From the NCBI GenBank assembly GCA_024641665.1, contig JAHECP010000032.1, positions 1-45,415 on the forward strand: a stretch of 45,415 nt of DNA, written 5' to 3'. The translations under genes and the position numbers were made by a program. Origin of the DNA: Acidobacteriota bacterium (GTDB lineage Bacteria > Acidobacteriota > Vicinamibacteria > Vicinamibacterales > JAHECP01). Positions 30,869 through 38,632 of the stretch are shown in pieces. How positions within the stretch are numbered: position 1 is the first letter of the stretch; each line of letters opens with the position of its first letter. The notes beneath the pieces are model-generated. The model was not told the origin of the DNA. It saw only the letters and a list, made by a program, of their open reading frames with translations, and searched no databases.

Positions 30869-31249
30869 ATGGATTCTCACGCCCGCCCCGTGCTGTACTC
30901 AGTCGACCTCGGCGAATGCGAGGCCCTCGCCGCGCTGCCCCCGGAGGACATCAGCACCGCCTTCGCCGCGGCACTGGAGCACTCGGGCGCGACGATCGTG
31001 CAGGCGCTGTCCCACGCGTTTACCGGAGCGGGTCTCGCCTGCGTCCTCATCCTGCGCGAATCGCACGCCGTCCTCCACACCTGGCCGGAGACCGGCACCG
31101 TGAACCTCGACATCTTTTCCTGCTCGAGCAAGCTCAAGAGCCAGGAGGCCATCGACGAGCTGGCCCGGTCCTTCGGCGCGCGCCGCGTCTCGATCCAGGA
31201 GCTGGCCCGTGCCGACGGACACCGCCCGGACCTGGACGCGCGCCGGTAG
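30869..31249 (+). CDS. speD: SpeD-like pyruvoyl decarboxylase (AdoMet decarboxylase family)
   Basis: 126 residues. Family members cleave themselves at Glu-Ser to make a pyruvoyl group and usually decarboxylate S-adenosylmethionine for spermidine synthesis. The processing Ser65 in RESHAVLHTWPE, His70 and Cys85 (DIFSC) keep the spacing of the bacterial class 1B enzyme. Two usual features differ: the N-terminal GRH is ARP, and the residue eight before the cleavage Ser, normally Ser, is Ala. Diverged SpeD homologues with other amino-acid substrates are known, so the substrate is open. No spermidine synthase is nearby. ATG 30869 has no ribosome-binding site; the upstream GTG 30842 lies before the predicted transcript start. 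The 3' end overlaps the exosortase gene by 41 nt. Confidence 0.82.
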   Translation: MDSHARPVLYSVDLGECEALAALPPEDISTAFAAALEHSGATIVQALSHAFTGAGLACVLILRESHAVLHTWPETGTVNLDIFSCSSKLKSQEAIDELARSFGARRVSIQELARADGHRPDLDARR

Positions 31250-32504
31250 CTTCACGCTGCGAGCCGTCGCCTGGAGCCTGGGGCTGTTCGGCCTCCTGCG
31301 CCTGAGCTGGGTCGAAACCCACGGACTTCTGCCGCTCACGCAGCTCCAAGGGCGACTGGCGGTGGGGTTGTGTGGGGTGCCCGCGCGCCCCATCGACGCC
31401 ACGCTCGCGTGCAGCGGCGCCGATGCGCTGGCGCTCTGTGTCGGCGCCATCCTCGCGTACCCGACCAGCTGGCGGATGCGGCTCGCTGGGGCCGGGGGCG
31501 GCCTGGGACTCATCCTCGGCCTCAACACGCTGCGCATCGGCACGCTCGGCCGCGTCGCCGCGTCGCCGGCGTGGTTCGAGACGCTCCACGTCTACCTGTG
31601 GCCGGCGGTGCTCACGCTGGCCATCGCCGGCTACGTGTTCGCGTGGATGCGCTTCGCGGACAAGGGACGACGCGTCGAGAGTCGTGCCCGTGAATCCGTG
31701 GCGCGGGACGCGGCGCCCGCCACCGCTTCTGCCCCGGCACGCCTCACCCGCCGCTTCGTGATCCTCACGACGGCCCTCCTCCTTCTCTTCACCGCCGCCT
31801 CGGCGCTGTACCTCGAGAGCGCCGGTGTCCTCGCGGTGGCCGCCTTCGTCGCCCGCGCGGCGGCGGCGGTGCTCCACGTCCTCGGCTTCGAGGCCAGCGC
31901 CGCGGCCAACGTGCTGTGGACGTCCCGGGGCGGCTTCACGGTCACCCAGGAGTGCGTCTCCACGCCGCTCATCCCGGTCCACGCTTTCTACCAGCTGCTG
32001 CTCGGCGCGGTGGTCGTGTTCTTCGCTGCGTTCTGGCGTCACGGCGTCGGCGGAACGGCCCTGCGCCGGGCGCTGCTGGGCGTGCTCCTGGGCGCCGCCC
32101 TCGTCCACCCGTTCGGCGCTCCCTACACGTGGCTCGTCAAGTCGGCGGCGGAGATGCTGGGCGGCCCCGCGCCGCTCCAGGACCCGCAGGGAGCCATCGC
32201 GGCCCTGCCCGCCTTCCAGGTGGGCCTCTACGTGGCGCTCTGGGTGGCGGCGTTCGTCGCCGCCGGCTGGAGGCGCTTCCTGGCCGGCTTCGCGTTGCTC
32301 GCGCTCACGCAGACGGCGGGCTTGCTCGCGCTGCACGTCCTCGCCAGCCACTCCGGCCTCACGCCTCACGTGGCCGACGTCCGCGCCTGGGCGGTAGTCG
32401 GCCCCCTCCTCGTGATTGCGGCCGTGATGAACGTCGACCGGCTGCTCCGCAGGCCCACCCCGGTCGCGAGGCCGGTGGGAGACGGTCATCCAGGCTATTC
32501 GTAA
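31209..32504 (+). CDS. Tandem exosortase/archaeosortase-like membrane protein
   Basis: 431 residues, two hydrophobic modules. Module 1 (about 15-150) carries the exosortase triad: Cys68 in ACSG, Arg109 in LNTLRI and His127 in LHVYLWP, in membrane helices. Module 2 (about 185-410) looks like a second copy: NVLWTSRGGFTVTQECVS keeps Cys249, but the N-x-x-R helix is replaced by AALVHPFG, so it is probably inactive. Exosortases cleave and anchor proteins bearing C-terminal sorting tails (PEP-CTERM and similar). No protein with such a tail is in the window. GTG 31209 follows AGGAG and lies inside speD, so the two are translationally coupled. Confidence 0.75.
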   Translation: MPTDTARTWTRAGSFTLRAVAWSLGLFGLLRLSWVETHGLLPLTQLQGRLAVGLCGVPARPIDATLACSGADALALCVGAILAYPTSWRMRLAGAGGGLGLILGLNTLRIGTLGRVAASPAWFETLHVYLWPAVLTLAIAGYVFAWMRFADKGRRVESRARESVARDAAPATASAPARLTRRFVILTTALLLLFTAASALYLESAGVLAVAAFVARAAAAVLHVLGFEASAAANVLWTSRGGFTVTQECVSTPLIPVHAFYQLLLGAVVVFFAAFWRHGVGGTALRRALLGVLLGAALVHPFGAPYTWLVKSAAEMLGGPAPLQDPQGAIAALPAFQVGLYVALWVAAFVAAGWRRFLAGFALLALTQTAGLLALHVLASHSGLTPHVADVRAWAVVGPLLVIAAVMNVDRLLRRPTPVARPVGDGHPGYS

Positions 32505-32561
32505 CGGAGAGCGGACACAGACCGACTTCGCCTGGCGGCAGACCGCCCTCGCCTCATTTCA

Positions 32562-32693
32562 TCAACTTCTTGACAGAACAGCGATGCCGACGATCAGAAA
32601 GATGACGACGAGAACCCACAGCATCCGCATACTCGCGAAATAACGGGCCCGGCCGGCCTGCTGCGCGGTCTGCAACATCAGCGACATCAACAT
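32562..32693 (-). CDS. 43-residue single-pass membrane mini-protein
   Basis: ATG 32693 follows GGGAGGGAG at good spacing. The product has an amphipathic N-terminal part (MLMSLMLQTAQQAGRARYF) and one strong membrane helix (MLWVLVVIFLIVGIAVL), ending in SRS. Family not recognised. It faces away from the operator at 32828-32843, which lies 135 nt upstream of it. A short GGCGG-CAGA-CCGCC hairpin (about 32535-32548) separates it from the convergent exosortase gene. Confidence 0.5.
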   Translation of the reverse strand: MLMSLMLQTAQQAGRARYFASMRMLWVLVVIFLIVGIAVLSRS

Positions 32694-32827
32694 GGGCTCC
32701 CTCCCGTCGCACTCCGGTCATCTCGGCCGCGACCGATCGATAGCGACAGTTTCTTTCGATTCCTCTTGGCCGCCCGGGCTGCGCGGCCGCCCCAGCAACT
32801 ACATTGCGCGCAACGCATCGTTTGCCA

Positions 32828-32871
32828 TGTACAAAAGTGAACAGACGCCTCTGATCCCCTGCGCCTACCAT
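32828..32871 (+). promoter_or_regulatory. Crp-type operator and promoter of the YSC84 gene
   Basis: TGTACAAAAGTGAACA (32828-32843) with a CAGACGCC continuation. TACCAT (32866-32871) begins 22 nt later; its surroundings (CTACCATG-TTCAG) match those at 946-957. The predicted leader is about 114 nt. Confidence 0.6.
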
Positions 32872-32991
32872 GCTTCAGGCGAACACACGATCTGGTGTCA
32901 CACGTCGCGGTGGGAGGCGTCCGGGACCCATCAAGGCGCAACAGCCCGCGACAGGGCGGTTGACGGCACCGCGTCGTACAGGAGGTCACTC

Positions 32992-33696
32992 ATGTCCCGT
33001 TATCTCGGTCTCGCGTTGTGCTTCGTGTTCGGCGCCACGGCCCTCGCCGCCCAGGGCGGCGACCAGAACAAGGAACAGGCCCGGCTGGAGAATTGCGGCG
33101 TCGTGATGCAGGAGGTCCTCGACGTTCCGGACAACATCCCGCAGGAGCTGTTGGAGAAGGCCGAATGCGTCATCGTCATTCCGTCGATGACGAAGCTGGC
33201 GATGGGCATCGGCGGCAGCTACGGCCGGGGAGCGATGGTGTGTCGATCCGGCAAGGGGTTCAACGGGCCGTGGGGCGCGCCCGCGATGTACGCGATCGAG
33301 GGCGGCAGCTTCGGGCTGCAGCTCGGCGGAGAATCCACCGACCTCGTCCTCCTGGTCATGAACGATCGCGGTGCGGATGCGCTGATCAACAGCAAGGTCA
33401 AGATCGGCGCGAACGCCTCGGCCGCGGCCGGACCCAAGGGACGCAGTGTGACCGCGTCGACCGACGCGTCGCTGCGTGCTGAGATCCTCAGCTACTCGCG
33501 TTCGCGCGGTCTCTTCGCCGGTGTGTCGATCGACGGCGCGTCGCTGCATCCCGACGACGACGCCACCGAGCAGGTCTACGGACGCCGGATCAAGGCGCGC
33601 ACCATCCTCACCGGGAAGGGAGTCGCCGTTCCGCCGTCAGGCCGTCATCTCGTGGACGTGCTGCAGAAGAATGCCGCGCGCAACCAATCGAAGTAG
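32992..33696 (+). CDS. Secreted YSC84/SYLF-domain lipid-binding protein
   Basis: 234 residues. The signal peptide MSRYLGLALCFVFGATALAAQ is followed by a SYLF (Ysc84) domain: VLDVPDNIPQELLEKAECVIVIPSM, GIGGSYGRGAMVCR, APAMYAIEGGSFGLQLG and the DLVLLVMNDRG strand. The fold binds lipids or membranes; bacterial members are periplasmic or outer-membrane associated and of unclear role. ATG follows AGGAGG by 7 nt. It has its own Crp-type promoter and is followed by a strong hairpin. Confidence 0.88.
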   Translation: MSRYLGLALCFVFGATALAAQGGDQNKEQARLENCGVVMQEVLDVPDNIPQELLEKAECVIVIPSMTKLAMGIGGSYGRGAMVCRSGKGFNGPWGAPAMYAIEGGSFGLQLGGESTDLVLLVMNDRGADALINSKVKIGANASAAAGPKGRSVTASTDASLRAEILSYSRSRGLFAGVSIDGASLHPDDDATEQVYGRRIKARTILTGKGVAVPPSGRHLVDVLQKNAARNQSK

Positions 33697-33727
33697 ACGA
33701 CCTGACAAGAGGATGTACCTTGGAGGG

Positions 33728-33752
33728 GCCGGCGATCCGACCGATCGCCGGC
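33728..33752 (+). terminator. Hairpin between YSC84 and GlsB genes
   Basis: A perfect 10-bp stem GCCGGCGATC / GATCGCCGGC with a CGACC loop, 32 nt after the YSC84 stop. There is no T-run, so it may be a processing or attenuation hairpin, not a classical intrinsic terminator. Confidence 0.5.
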
Positions 33753-33798
33753 TCACTCCCTGGCGCGTTCACAGGCGTCACCGAAGGGACCGCCCATC

Positions 33799-34077
33799 AT
33801 GACCATCACCTTGCCGGGGCTCATCCTGCTCGTCATCGTCGCGGCCGTCTGCGGCGCCATCGGCAACGCCATCGCCGGCGGGATCCGCGGCGGGCTCATC
33901 GTGTCGACCGCCCTCGGGTTCGTAGGCGCCCTCCTCGGGCTCTTCCTTGCGGCCCGGTTCAACCTGCCGGAGCCTCTGGTGGTTCACATCAGCGGGCATC
34001 CCTTCCCGGTCCTGTGGTCGATCATCGGCGCCGCCGTGTTCGTCGCGATCATTCACCTGATTTCCGGACGAAGGTGA
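33799..34077 (+). CDS. GlsB/YeaQ/YmgE-family stress membrane protein
   Basis: 92 residues with three hydrophobic segments: LPGLILLVIVAAVCGAIGNA, GGLIVSTALGFVGALLGLFL and LWSIIGAAVFVAIIHLI. The pattern I-x-G-x-x-x-G-x-L-I-V-S-x-x-L-G-F-x-G-A-x-L-G is that of the transglycosylase-associated/GlsB family, inner-membrane proteins induced by stress; activity unknown. ATG follows AAGGGA. It may be cotranscribed with YSC84 through the hairpin at 33728. Confidence 0.85.
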   Translation: MTITLPGLILLVIVAAVCGAIGNAIAGGIRGGLIVSTALGFVGALLGLFLAARFNLPEPLVVHISGHPFPVLWSIIGAAVFVAIIHLISGRR

Positions 34078-34123
34078 CTGAGGCGCGGGCCGCACACGCC
34101 AACTCCCACCGAAGCGACCGATC

Positions 34124-35398
34124 TCAGTTCAGGATCTGAATCGATTTCACGACGCGGCTGAATGTCTTCTGATACTCCGACGCGCGCTCGCCCGGGGCGA
34201 CTCCGAGGACGTAGAAGAGGTTGCCGTCGGGCAACAGGATCGTGAAGACGTCGATGCGCTCCTGCCGGCCTGTCGCGTCCGACACGTTCGAGAGTGCCGT
34301 GTGCAGCCCCTTCCGGCCGCCGATCTTTGTCCCGCCGTAGCTGGATGGCCGGCTCAGGTTCGGGTTGCCGCGGGCGAGCGAGGCGATGAACTGGTCGGTC
34401 GCGGTCCGCAGATCGCGCGTCTCGCTGCGGGTGATCCCGATCTGTGCGCCGTGGGTGAAGACGTTCCGCCCGCCCGCGGTTCCATAGGCGCCCTCGGGCG
34501 CGAAGGTGACGGCGTTGTTGCCCGGCAGCTCGCGCCAGTTCGACGGGACGCTGACGCGAAACAGGTTCCCTTCGGTATACGTGTTGCGTGACGAGGGCGG
34601 GGCCACGCTTGCCGCGGGGGCGAGCTCGGGGCCCGCATCGGGCGAGGTGCTTTGACCCGCCCTGCTGCGCGTCGCCTCTTCGGTCGTCGGCGCCGGCGCC
34701 ATCCGGCTCAGCCGCGCCTGTATCTGCTCGAACGCGGGCGCGTCGTGCACCGGGTTCCGCACCTGGAGCATCTGCGCTTCGCGCATGATGGCCTCGGAGC
34801 GGTTCCCGGGGTCCGGGTGATCGCTCAGCCACTGCGGCACGCCGGGCCCATTCTCCTGCTCGAGCGTCTTGAACATGTTCGCCATCTCGCGCGGGTCGTA
34901 GCCGGCGCGCGCCATGATCTGCGCACCGACCAGGTCCGCCTCACGCTCGAACTCGCGGCTGAACCGCAGGAATGCCGTGCCGAGCCCGAACTGGGTGCCT
35001 TGCGACACGGCGCTCCCGACGCGGCCACCGATGATGGCGCCCATGACCTGGCCCGCCAGCGTGCCGAGCTCGTACTTGGTGGCCTTGCTGGCTTGCGCGG
35101 TTCCATGCCGCAGCGCGACGTGACTCAGCTCGTGGGCCATCACGCCCGCGACTTCGCCCTCGGTGTGCGCCCGCTGGATCGTCCCGCGATTCACGTACAT
35201 CGGTCCGCCTGGCAGCGCGAACGCGTTGATCTCGCTCACGTTGATCACCTGGAAGGAGTAGCGGAACTCCGCATGCCGGAGGTCCGGCGTGAGGGCGCCG
35301 ACCAGTCGCCGTCCGATCGACGCGACGAACGACGTCACGTCCTCATCGTGCAGGATCGGCAGCTGTTTTTCGACCTCGGCTGCGGCCTGGCGCCCGAG
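34124..35398 (-). pseudogene. M48 metallopeptidase, 5'-truncated, with C-terminal domain
   Basis: A zinc endopeptidase with HELSH (in GVMAHELSHVALRHG) and the downstream Glu ligand (FEREADLVGAQIMARAGYDP), then a linker and a C-terminal domain of about 150 residues (from GNLFRVSVPSNWREL). Recognisable sequence LGRQAAAEVEKQLPIL begins at about 35398, yet going upstream the frame meets a stop at 35471 with no ATG, GTG or TTG on the way. The only start is GTG 35338, inside the conserved part. The signal peptide and roughly the first 50 residues are gone, and the next gene's ribosome-binding site sits at the break. If translated from 35338 the product (403 residues) would stay in the cytoplasm. 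Confidence 0.72.
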
Positions 35399-35411
35399 CG
35401 GGAGAGGCCCG

Positions 35412-35552
35412 ATGCTCTGGACACTCGTAGTGATTCTGCTCGCCTTGTGGTTCCTGGGGCTCCTGAGTTCCTACACGATGGGTGGGCTCATCCACCTCCT
35501 GCTGGTCGTGGCCATCGTCGTGTTGGCGATTCAGGGCCGCCGGATCGCCTGA
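35412..35552 (+). CDS. lmo0937-like mini membrane protein
   Basis: 46 residues: MLWTLVVILLALWFLGLLSS, then YTMGGLIHLLLVVAIVVLAI and QGRRIA. This matches the lmo0937/DUF5670 pattern of two short membrane helices around a G-G-x-I-H-x-L turn. ATG follows GGGAGAGG. It is divergent from the truncated M48 gene, and only 13 nt separate the two, so no room remains for a promoter. Function unknown for the whole family. Confidence 0.75.
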   Translation: MLWTLVVILLALWFLGLLSSYTMGGLIHLLLVVAIVVLAIQGRRIA

Positions 35553-35556
35553 TCGC

Positions 35557-35600
35557 GAGGACGACCTGTGGCCGGAAACCGGGCGCCTCAGGTCGTCCTC
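35557..35600 (+). terminator. Strong hairpin after the lmo0937-like gene
   Basis: A perfect 12-bp outer stem GAGGACGACCTG / CAGGTCGTCCTC with an inner CCGG-AAA-CCGG stem. It begins 4 nt after the stop codon. No T-run follows. The next 190 nt to the block at 35794 hold no gene that I can support. Confidence 0.6.
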
Positions 35601-35793
35601 AGTCGTTGCCACGAACCCGATACCCTCTTCGCCCATGCCTTCCTGATCGCTCCGCTCATCGTCGACGTGTGTTCTCCTGCCGCACGCTCCGCCGCCAGGC
35701 ATCGATCGCCGCGCGCATAAGGCTTGCATCCCCGGTTGATTCCCGGGCAGATGACGGGACTCAGGACAGCGAAGACACCTGGTCCCCGACTCC

Positions 35794-35860
35794 GGCCCGG
35801 CCCGGGCGACGAATCGTGCGGTAACGGGCCGTACTCTATTGTAGGATTCCACGGTCAGCC
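35794..35860 (-). promoter_or_regulatory. Conserved promoter/leader block, copy B
   Basis: This block matches copy A (134-199) nearly base for base around GGCGACGAATCGT and TATTGTAGGATTCC. Read leftward it has TACAAT (35838-35843). Unlike copy A, no start codon follows it: the next leftward coding sequence is the truncated M48 gene 400 nt away. It may be the stranded promoter of a lost gene or a repeat element. Confidence 0.45.
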
Positions 35861-35939
35861 AAGGACGCGGGCATGAGTCGCGCACCTGTGCCCGCCTGAC
35901 CATCGCCCAGGTCGCAGACCCGTGCCGCCCGACTTCGAC

Positions 35940-36851
35940 ATGGACCTCACGTTGATCATTCTCGCCGCCGGGCTCTCGAGCCGGTACGGCGGCACGCTCA
36001 AGCAGGTGGACGGCGTCGGCCCGAGCGGTGAGTTCCTCCTCGACTATGCCGTCCACGACGCCGTCCGCGCGGGCTTCACCCACGTCGTGTTCGTGGCGCG
36101 GTCGGACATCGAGCCGGCGCTCAGGGCGCGGATCGCGCGCTTCCGGCCGGACGTCACGGGCGACGTGGTGTGTCAGCGGCTCGAGGACCTGCCGGCCGGC
36201 GTCGTGCCGCCCCCCGACCGCGTCAAGCCCTGGGGCACCGGCCAGGCCGTGCTCGCAGCGGCCGGCGTCGTGCGCGCGCCGTTCGCCGTCGTCAACGCGG
36301 ACGACTTCTACGGCGCTCACGCGTACCGCGCCATGGCGGACCACCTGTCGCGCGCGCGCTGGACGACGCCGCACCCGGCGGCCATGATCGGCTACCGGCT
36401 GGGCGACACGCTCTCGGCCAACGCCGGCGTCTCGCGGGGGATCTGCAGCCTGCGCGCGGACGGCCACGTCGCGCGCGTGGTCGAGACGTTCGACATCACG
36501 GAGCGCGACGGCCGGCTGCGCGGGCGGACCGCGGAGGGCGAGACGGGCGACCTGGACCCCGACGCGCTCGTGTCGATGAACTTCTGGGGCTTCCAGCCGC
36601 CGGTCATCGGCATGCTGCGCGACCGGTTCGCGCGCTTCCTGGCCGCGTCGGCCGGCGACCCGTCAGCCGAGTTCCTCATCAGCACGGCGGTCGACGAGCT
36701 GGTGGCCGCGCACGACCTGACGTTGCGCGCGCTGCCGACCGACGGGCGCTGGTGCGGCATGACGTCCCGTGCCGACCGCGACGTCGTGGCCGCGCGCCTC
36801 GCCGGGCACGTCGCCGGCGGCGAGTATCCCCCCTCGCTGTTCGGCGCCTGA
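35940..36851 (+). CDS. Sugar-phosphate nucleotidyltransferase
   Basis: 303 residues. The N-terminal nucleotide loop is LIILAAGLSSRYGGTLKQ, with the metal-binding D-D in VVNADDFYG, so it belongs to the NTP_transferase family that joins a sugar-1-phosphate to a nucleotide. A long C-terminal region (LVSMNFWGFQPPVIGML and on) is shared by a bacterial subgroup often beside sugar kinases. I chose ATG 35940; GTG 35922 is also in frame. It lies 11 nt before a symporter gene and faces a galactokinase gene, which suggests that it activates a galactose-type sugar-1-phosphate. The sugar is inferred. Confidence 0.82.
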   Translation: MDLTLIILAAGLSSRYGGTLKQVDGVGPSGEFLLDYAVHDAVRAGFTHVVFVARSDIEPALRARIARFRPDVTGDVVCQRLEDLPAGVVPPPDRVKPWGTGQAVLAAAGVVRAPFAVVNADDFYGAHAYRAMADHLSRARWTTPHPAAMIGYRLGDTLSANAGVSRGICSLRADGHVARVVETFDITERDGRLRGRTAEGETGDLDPDALVSMNFWGFQPPVIGMLRDRFARFLAASAGDPSAEFLISTAVDELVAAHDLTLRALPTDGRWCGMTSRADRDVVAARLAGHVAGGEYPPSLFGA

Positions 36852-36862
36852 GGACCCTCGAC

Positions 36863-38632
36863 ATGGAACTGACGTTTCCAGACTGGGCGGTGGTCGCGGT
36901 CTACGGCGTGGTGGTGCTCGTCGTCGGCGTGCTGTTCACGCGGCGCGCGGGCCAGGACCGCGAGGAGTACTTCCTGTCGGGCCGCCAGGCGCCGTGGTGG
37001 CTGCTGGGCACGTCGATGGTCGCCACGACCTTCTCGACCGACACGCCGAACCTCGTCACCGACATGGTCCGCACCGGGGGCGTGAGCCAGAACTGGTCGT
37101 GGTGGGCATTCCTCATCACCGGCATGCTGACGGTGTTCGTCTACGCGAAGCTGTGGCGCCGCGCCGGCGTGCTGACCGACATCGGCTTCTACGAGCTGCG
37201 TTACTCGGGCCGCGCCGCGGCGTTCCTCCGCGGCTTCCGCGCGATCTACCTGGGCGTCTTCTTCAACGCCATGATCATGGCCACGGTCACGCTCGCCGCG
37301 ATCAAGATCGGCGGCGTGCTGCTCGGCCTCGACAAGTACTCGACGGTCGCGCTGGCGCTGGCGGTGACGGTCGTGTATTCGGCCACCTCCGGCCTGTGGG
37401 GCGTCGTCGTCACGGACCTGCTGCTGTTCGTGGTGGCGATGACCGGGTCGGTCGCGGCGGCCTACTACGCGCTGGCCCGGCCCGAGGTGGGCGGCCTGAC
37501 GGGACTGTTCGCCCACCCGGCGCTCGCCGGCAAGCTGAGCCTGCTGCCCGACTTCTCGGACTGGACGACCGTGTCGGCGGTGCTCGTCATCCCCATCGCC
37601 GTCCAGTGGTGGAGCACGTGGTACCCGGGCGCGGAGCCGGGCGGCGGCGGCTACATCGCCCAGCGCATGCTGGCCGCGCGCAACGAGGGCGACGCCCTGC
37701 GCGCGACGCTGTGGTTCAACATCGCGCACTACGCGCTCCGGCCCTGGCCCTGGATCCTGGTCGCGCTCGCGTCGCTCGTCGTCTACCCGGATCTGGCGGC
37801 GATTCACGCGCGGTTTCCCGCGCTCGACCCCTCGATCGTGCGCAACGACCTGGGCTATCCCGCGATGCTCGTGTTCCTGCCCCACGGGATGCTCGGTCTC
37901 GTCGTCGCCTCGCTCGCCGCCGCCTACATGTCCACGATGAGTACGCACCTCAACTGGGGGGCGTCGTACGTGGTGGACGACTTCTACCGGCGCTTCCTCG
38001 CACCCGAGAAGAGCGAGCGGCACTACGTCAACGTCGCGCGCGCCACGACGGTCGTGCTGAGCATCCTCGCCGGCGCGCTGTCGCTCTGGCTGTCGAACGC
38101 GCTCCAGGCGTTCCAGATCCTGCTGCAGATCGGCGCCGGCACCGGCCTGATCTTCCTGCTGCGCTGGTTCTGGTGGCGCATCAGCGCGTGGAGCGAGATC
38201 GCGGCCATGGGCATCTCGTTCCTCGTGGCCATCTATTTCCAGTTCGGCCACGAGGCGCTGGGCTTCGCGCCCCTCTCCGCCTCGACCGCCCTGGTCGTCG
38301 GCGTCGCCGTCACGACGGTGGGCTGGCTGCTCGTCACGTGGCTCACGCCCGCGACCGACCGCAAGACGCTGCAGGCGTTCTACGACCGCATCCACCCGGT
38401 GGGCCCGGGCTGGCGCGGCGCGGTCGAGACGCAGCCGCCGAGCGGCCGCGAGAGCTTCCCCGCCGCCCTCCTCTGCTGGTTCCTGGGGTGCGTGGGCGTG
38501 TACGCCGCGCTCTTCGGCTCCGGCTTCCTGCTCGAAGGCCGGCTCGGTCCCGCCCTGGCCTGCCTCGTCCTGCTCGGCGGCGTGGTCGCCGGCCTGTTCC
38601 GCGCGCTGCCGCACGTTGGTGTAAGGGAATGA
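36863..38632 (+). CDS. Sodium/solute symporter (SSS family)
   Basis: 589 residues with about 14 membrane helices. Family landmarks: EEYFLSGRQAPWWLLGTSMVATTFSTDTPN near the N-terminus, and LAAAYMSTMSTHLNWGASYVVDDFYRRF in the sodium-site helix region. It imports a solute with sodium. ATG 36863 is 11 nt after the nucleotidyltransferase stop, so they form one unit. Neighbouring galactokinase and nucleotidyltransferase suggest a sugar. The stop codon overlaps a long inverted repeat. Confidence 0.9.
   Translation: MELTFPDWAVVAVYGVVVLVVGVLFTRRAGQDREEYFLSGRQAPWWLLGTSMVATTFSTDTPNLVTDMVRTGGVSQNWSWWAFLITGMLTVFVYAKLWRRAGVLTDIGFYELRYSGRAAAFLRGFRAIYLGVFFNAMIMATVTLAAIKIGGVLLGLDKYSTVALALAVTVVYSATSGLWGVVVTDLLLFVVAMTGSVAAAYYALARPEVGGLTGLFAHPALAGKLSLLPDFSDWTTVSAVLVIPIAVQWWSTWYPGAEPGGGGYIAQRMLAARNEGDALRATLWFNIAHYALRPWPWILVALASLVVYPDLAAIHARFPALDPSIVRNDLGYPAMLVFLPHGMLGLVVASLAAAYMSTMSTHLNWGASYVVDDFYRRFLAPEKSERHYVNVARATTVVLSILAGALSLWLSNALQAFQILLQIGAGTGLIFLLRWFWWRISAWSEIAAMGISFLVAIYFQFGHEALGFAPLSASTALVVGVAVTTVGWLLVTWLTPATDRKTLQAFYDRIHPVGPGWRGAVETQPPSGRESFPAALLCWFLGCVGVYAALFGSGFLLEGRLGPALACLVLLGGVVAGLFRALPHVGVRE

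Noticed and set aside
36392-38614. 740-codon minus-strand frame across the symporter
   Set aside because: Antisense shadow; the plus strand encodes about 14 membrane helices with family motifs.
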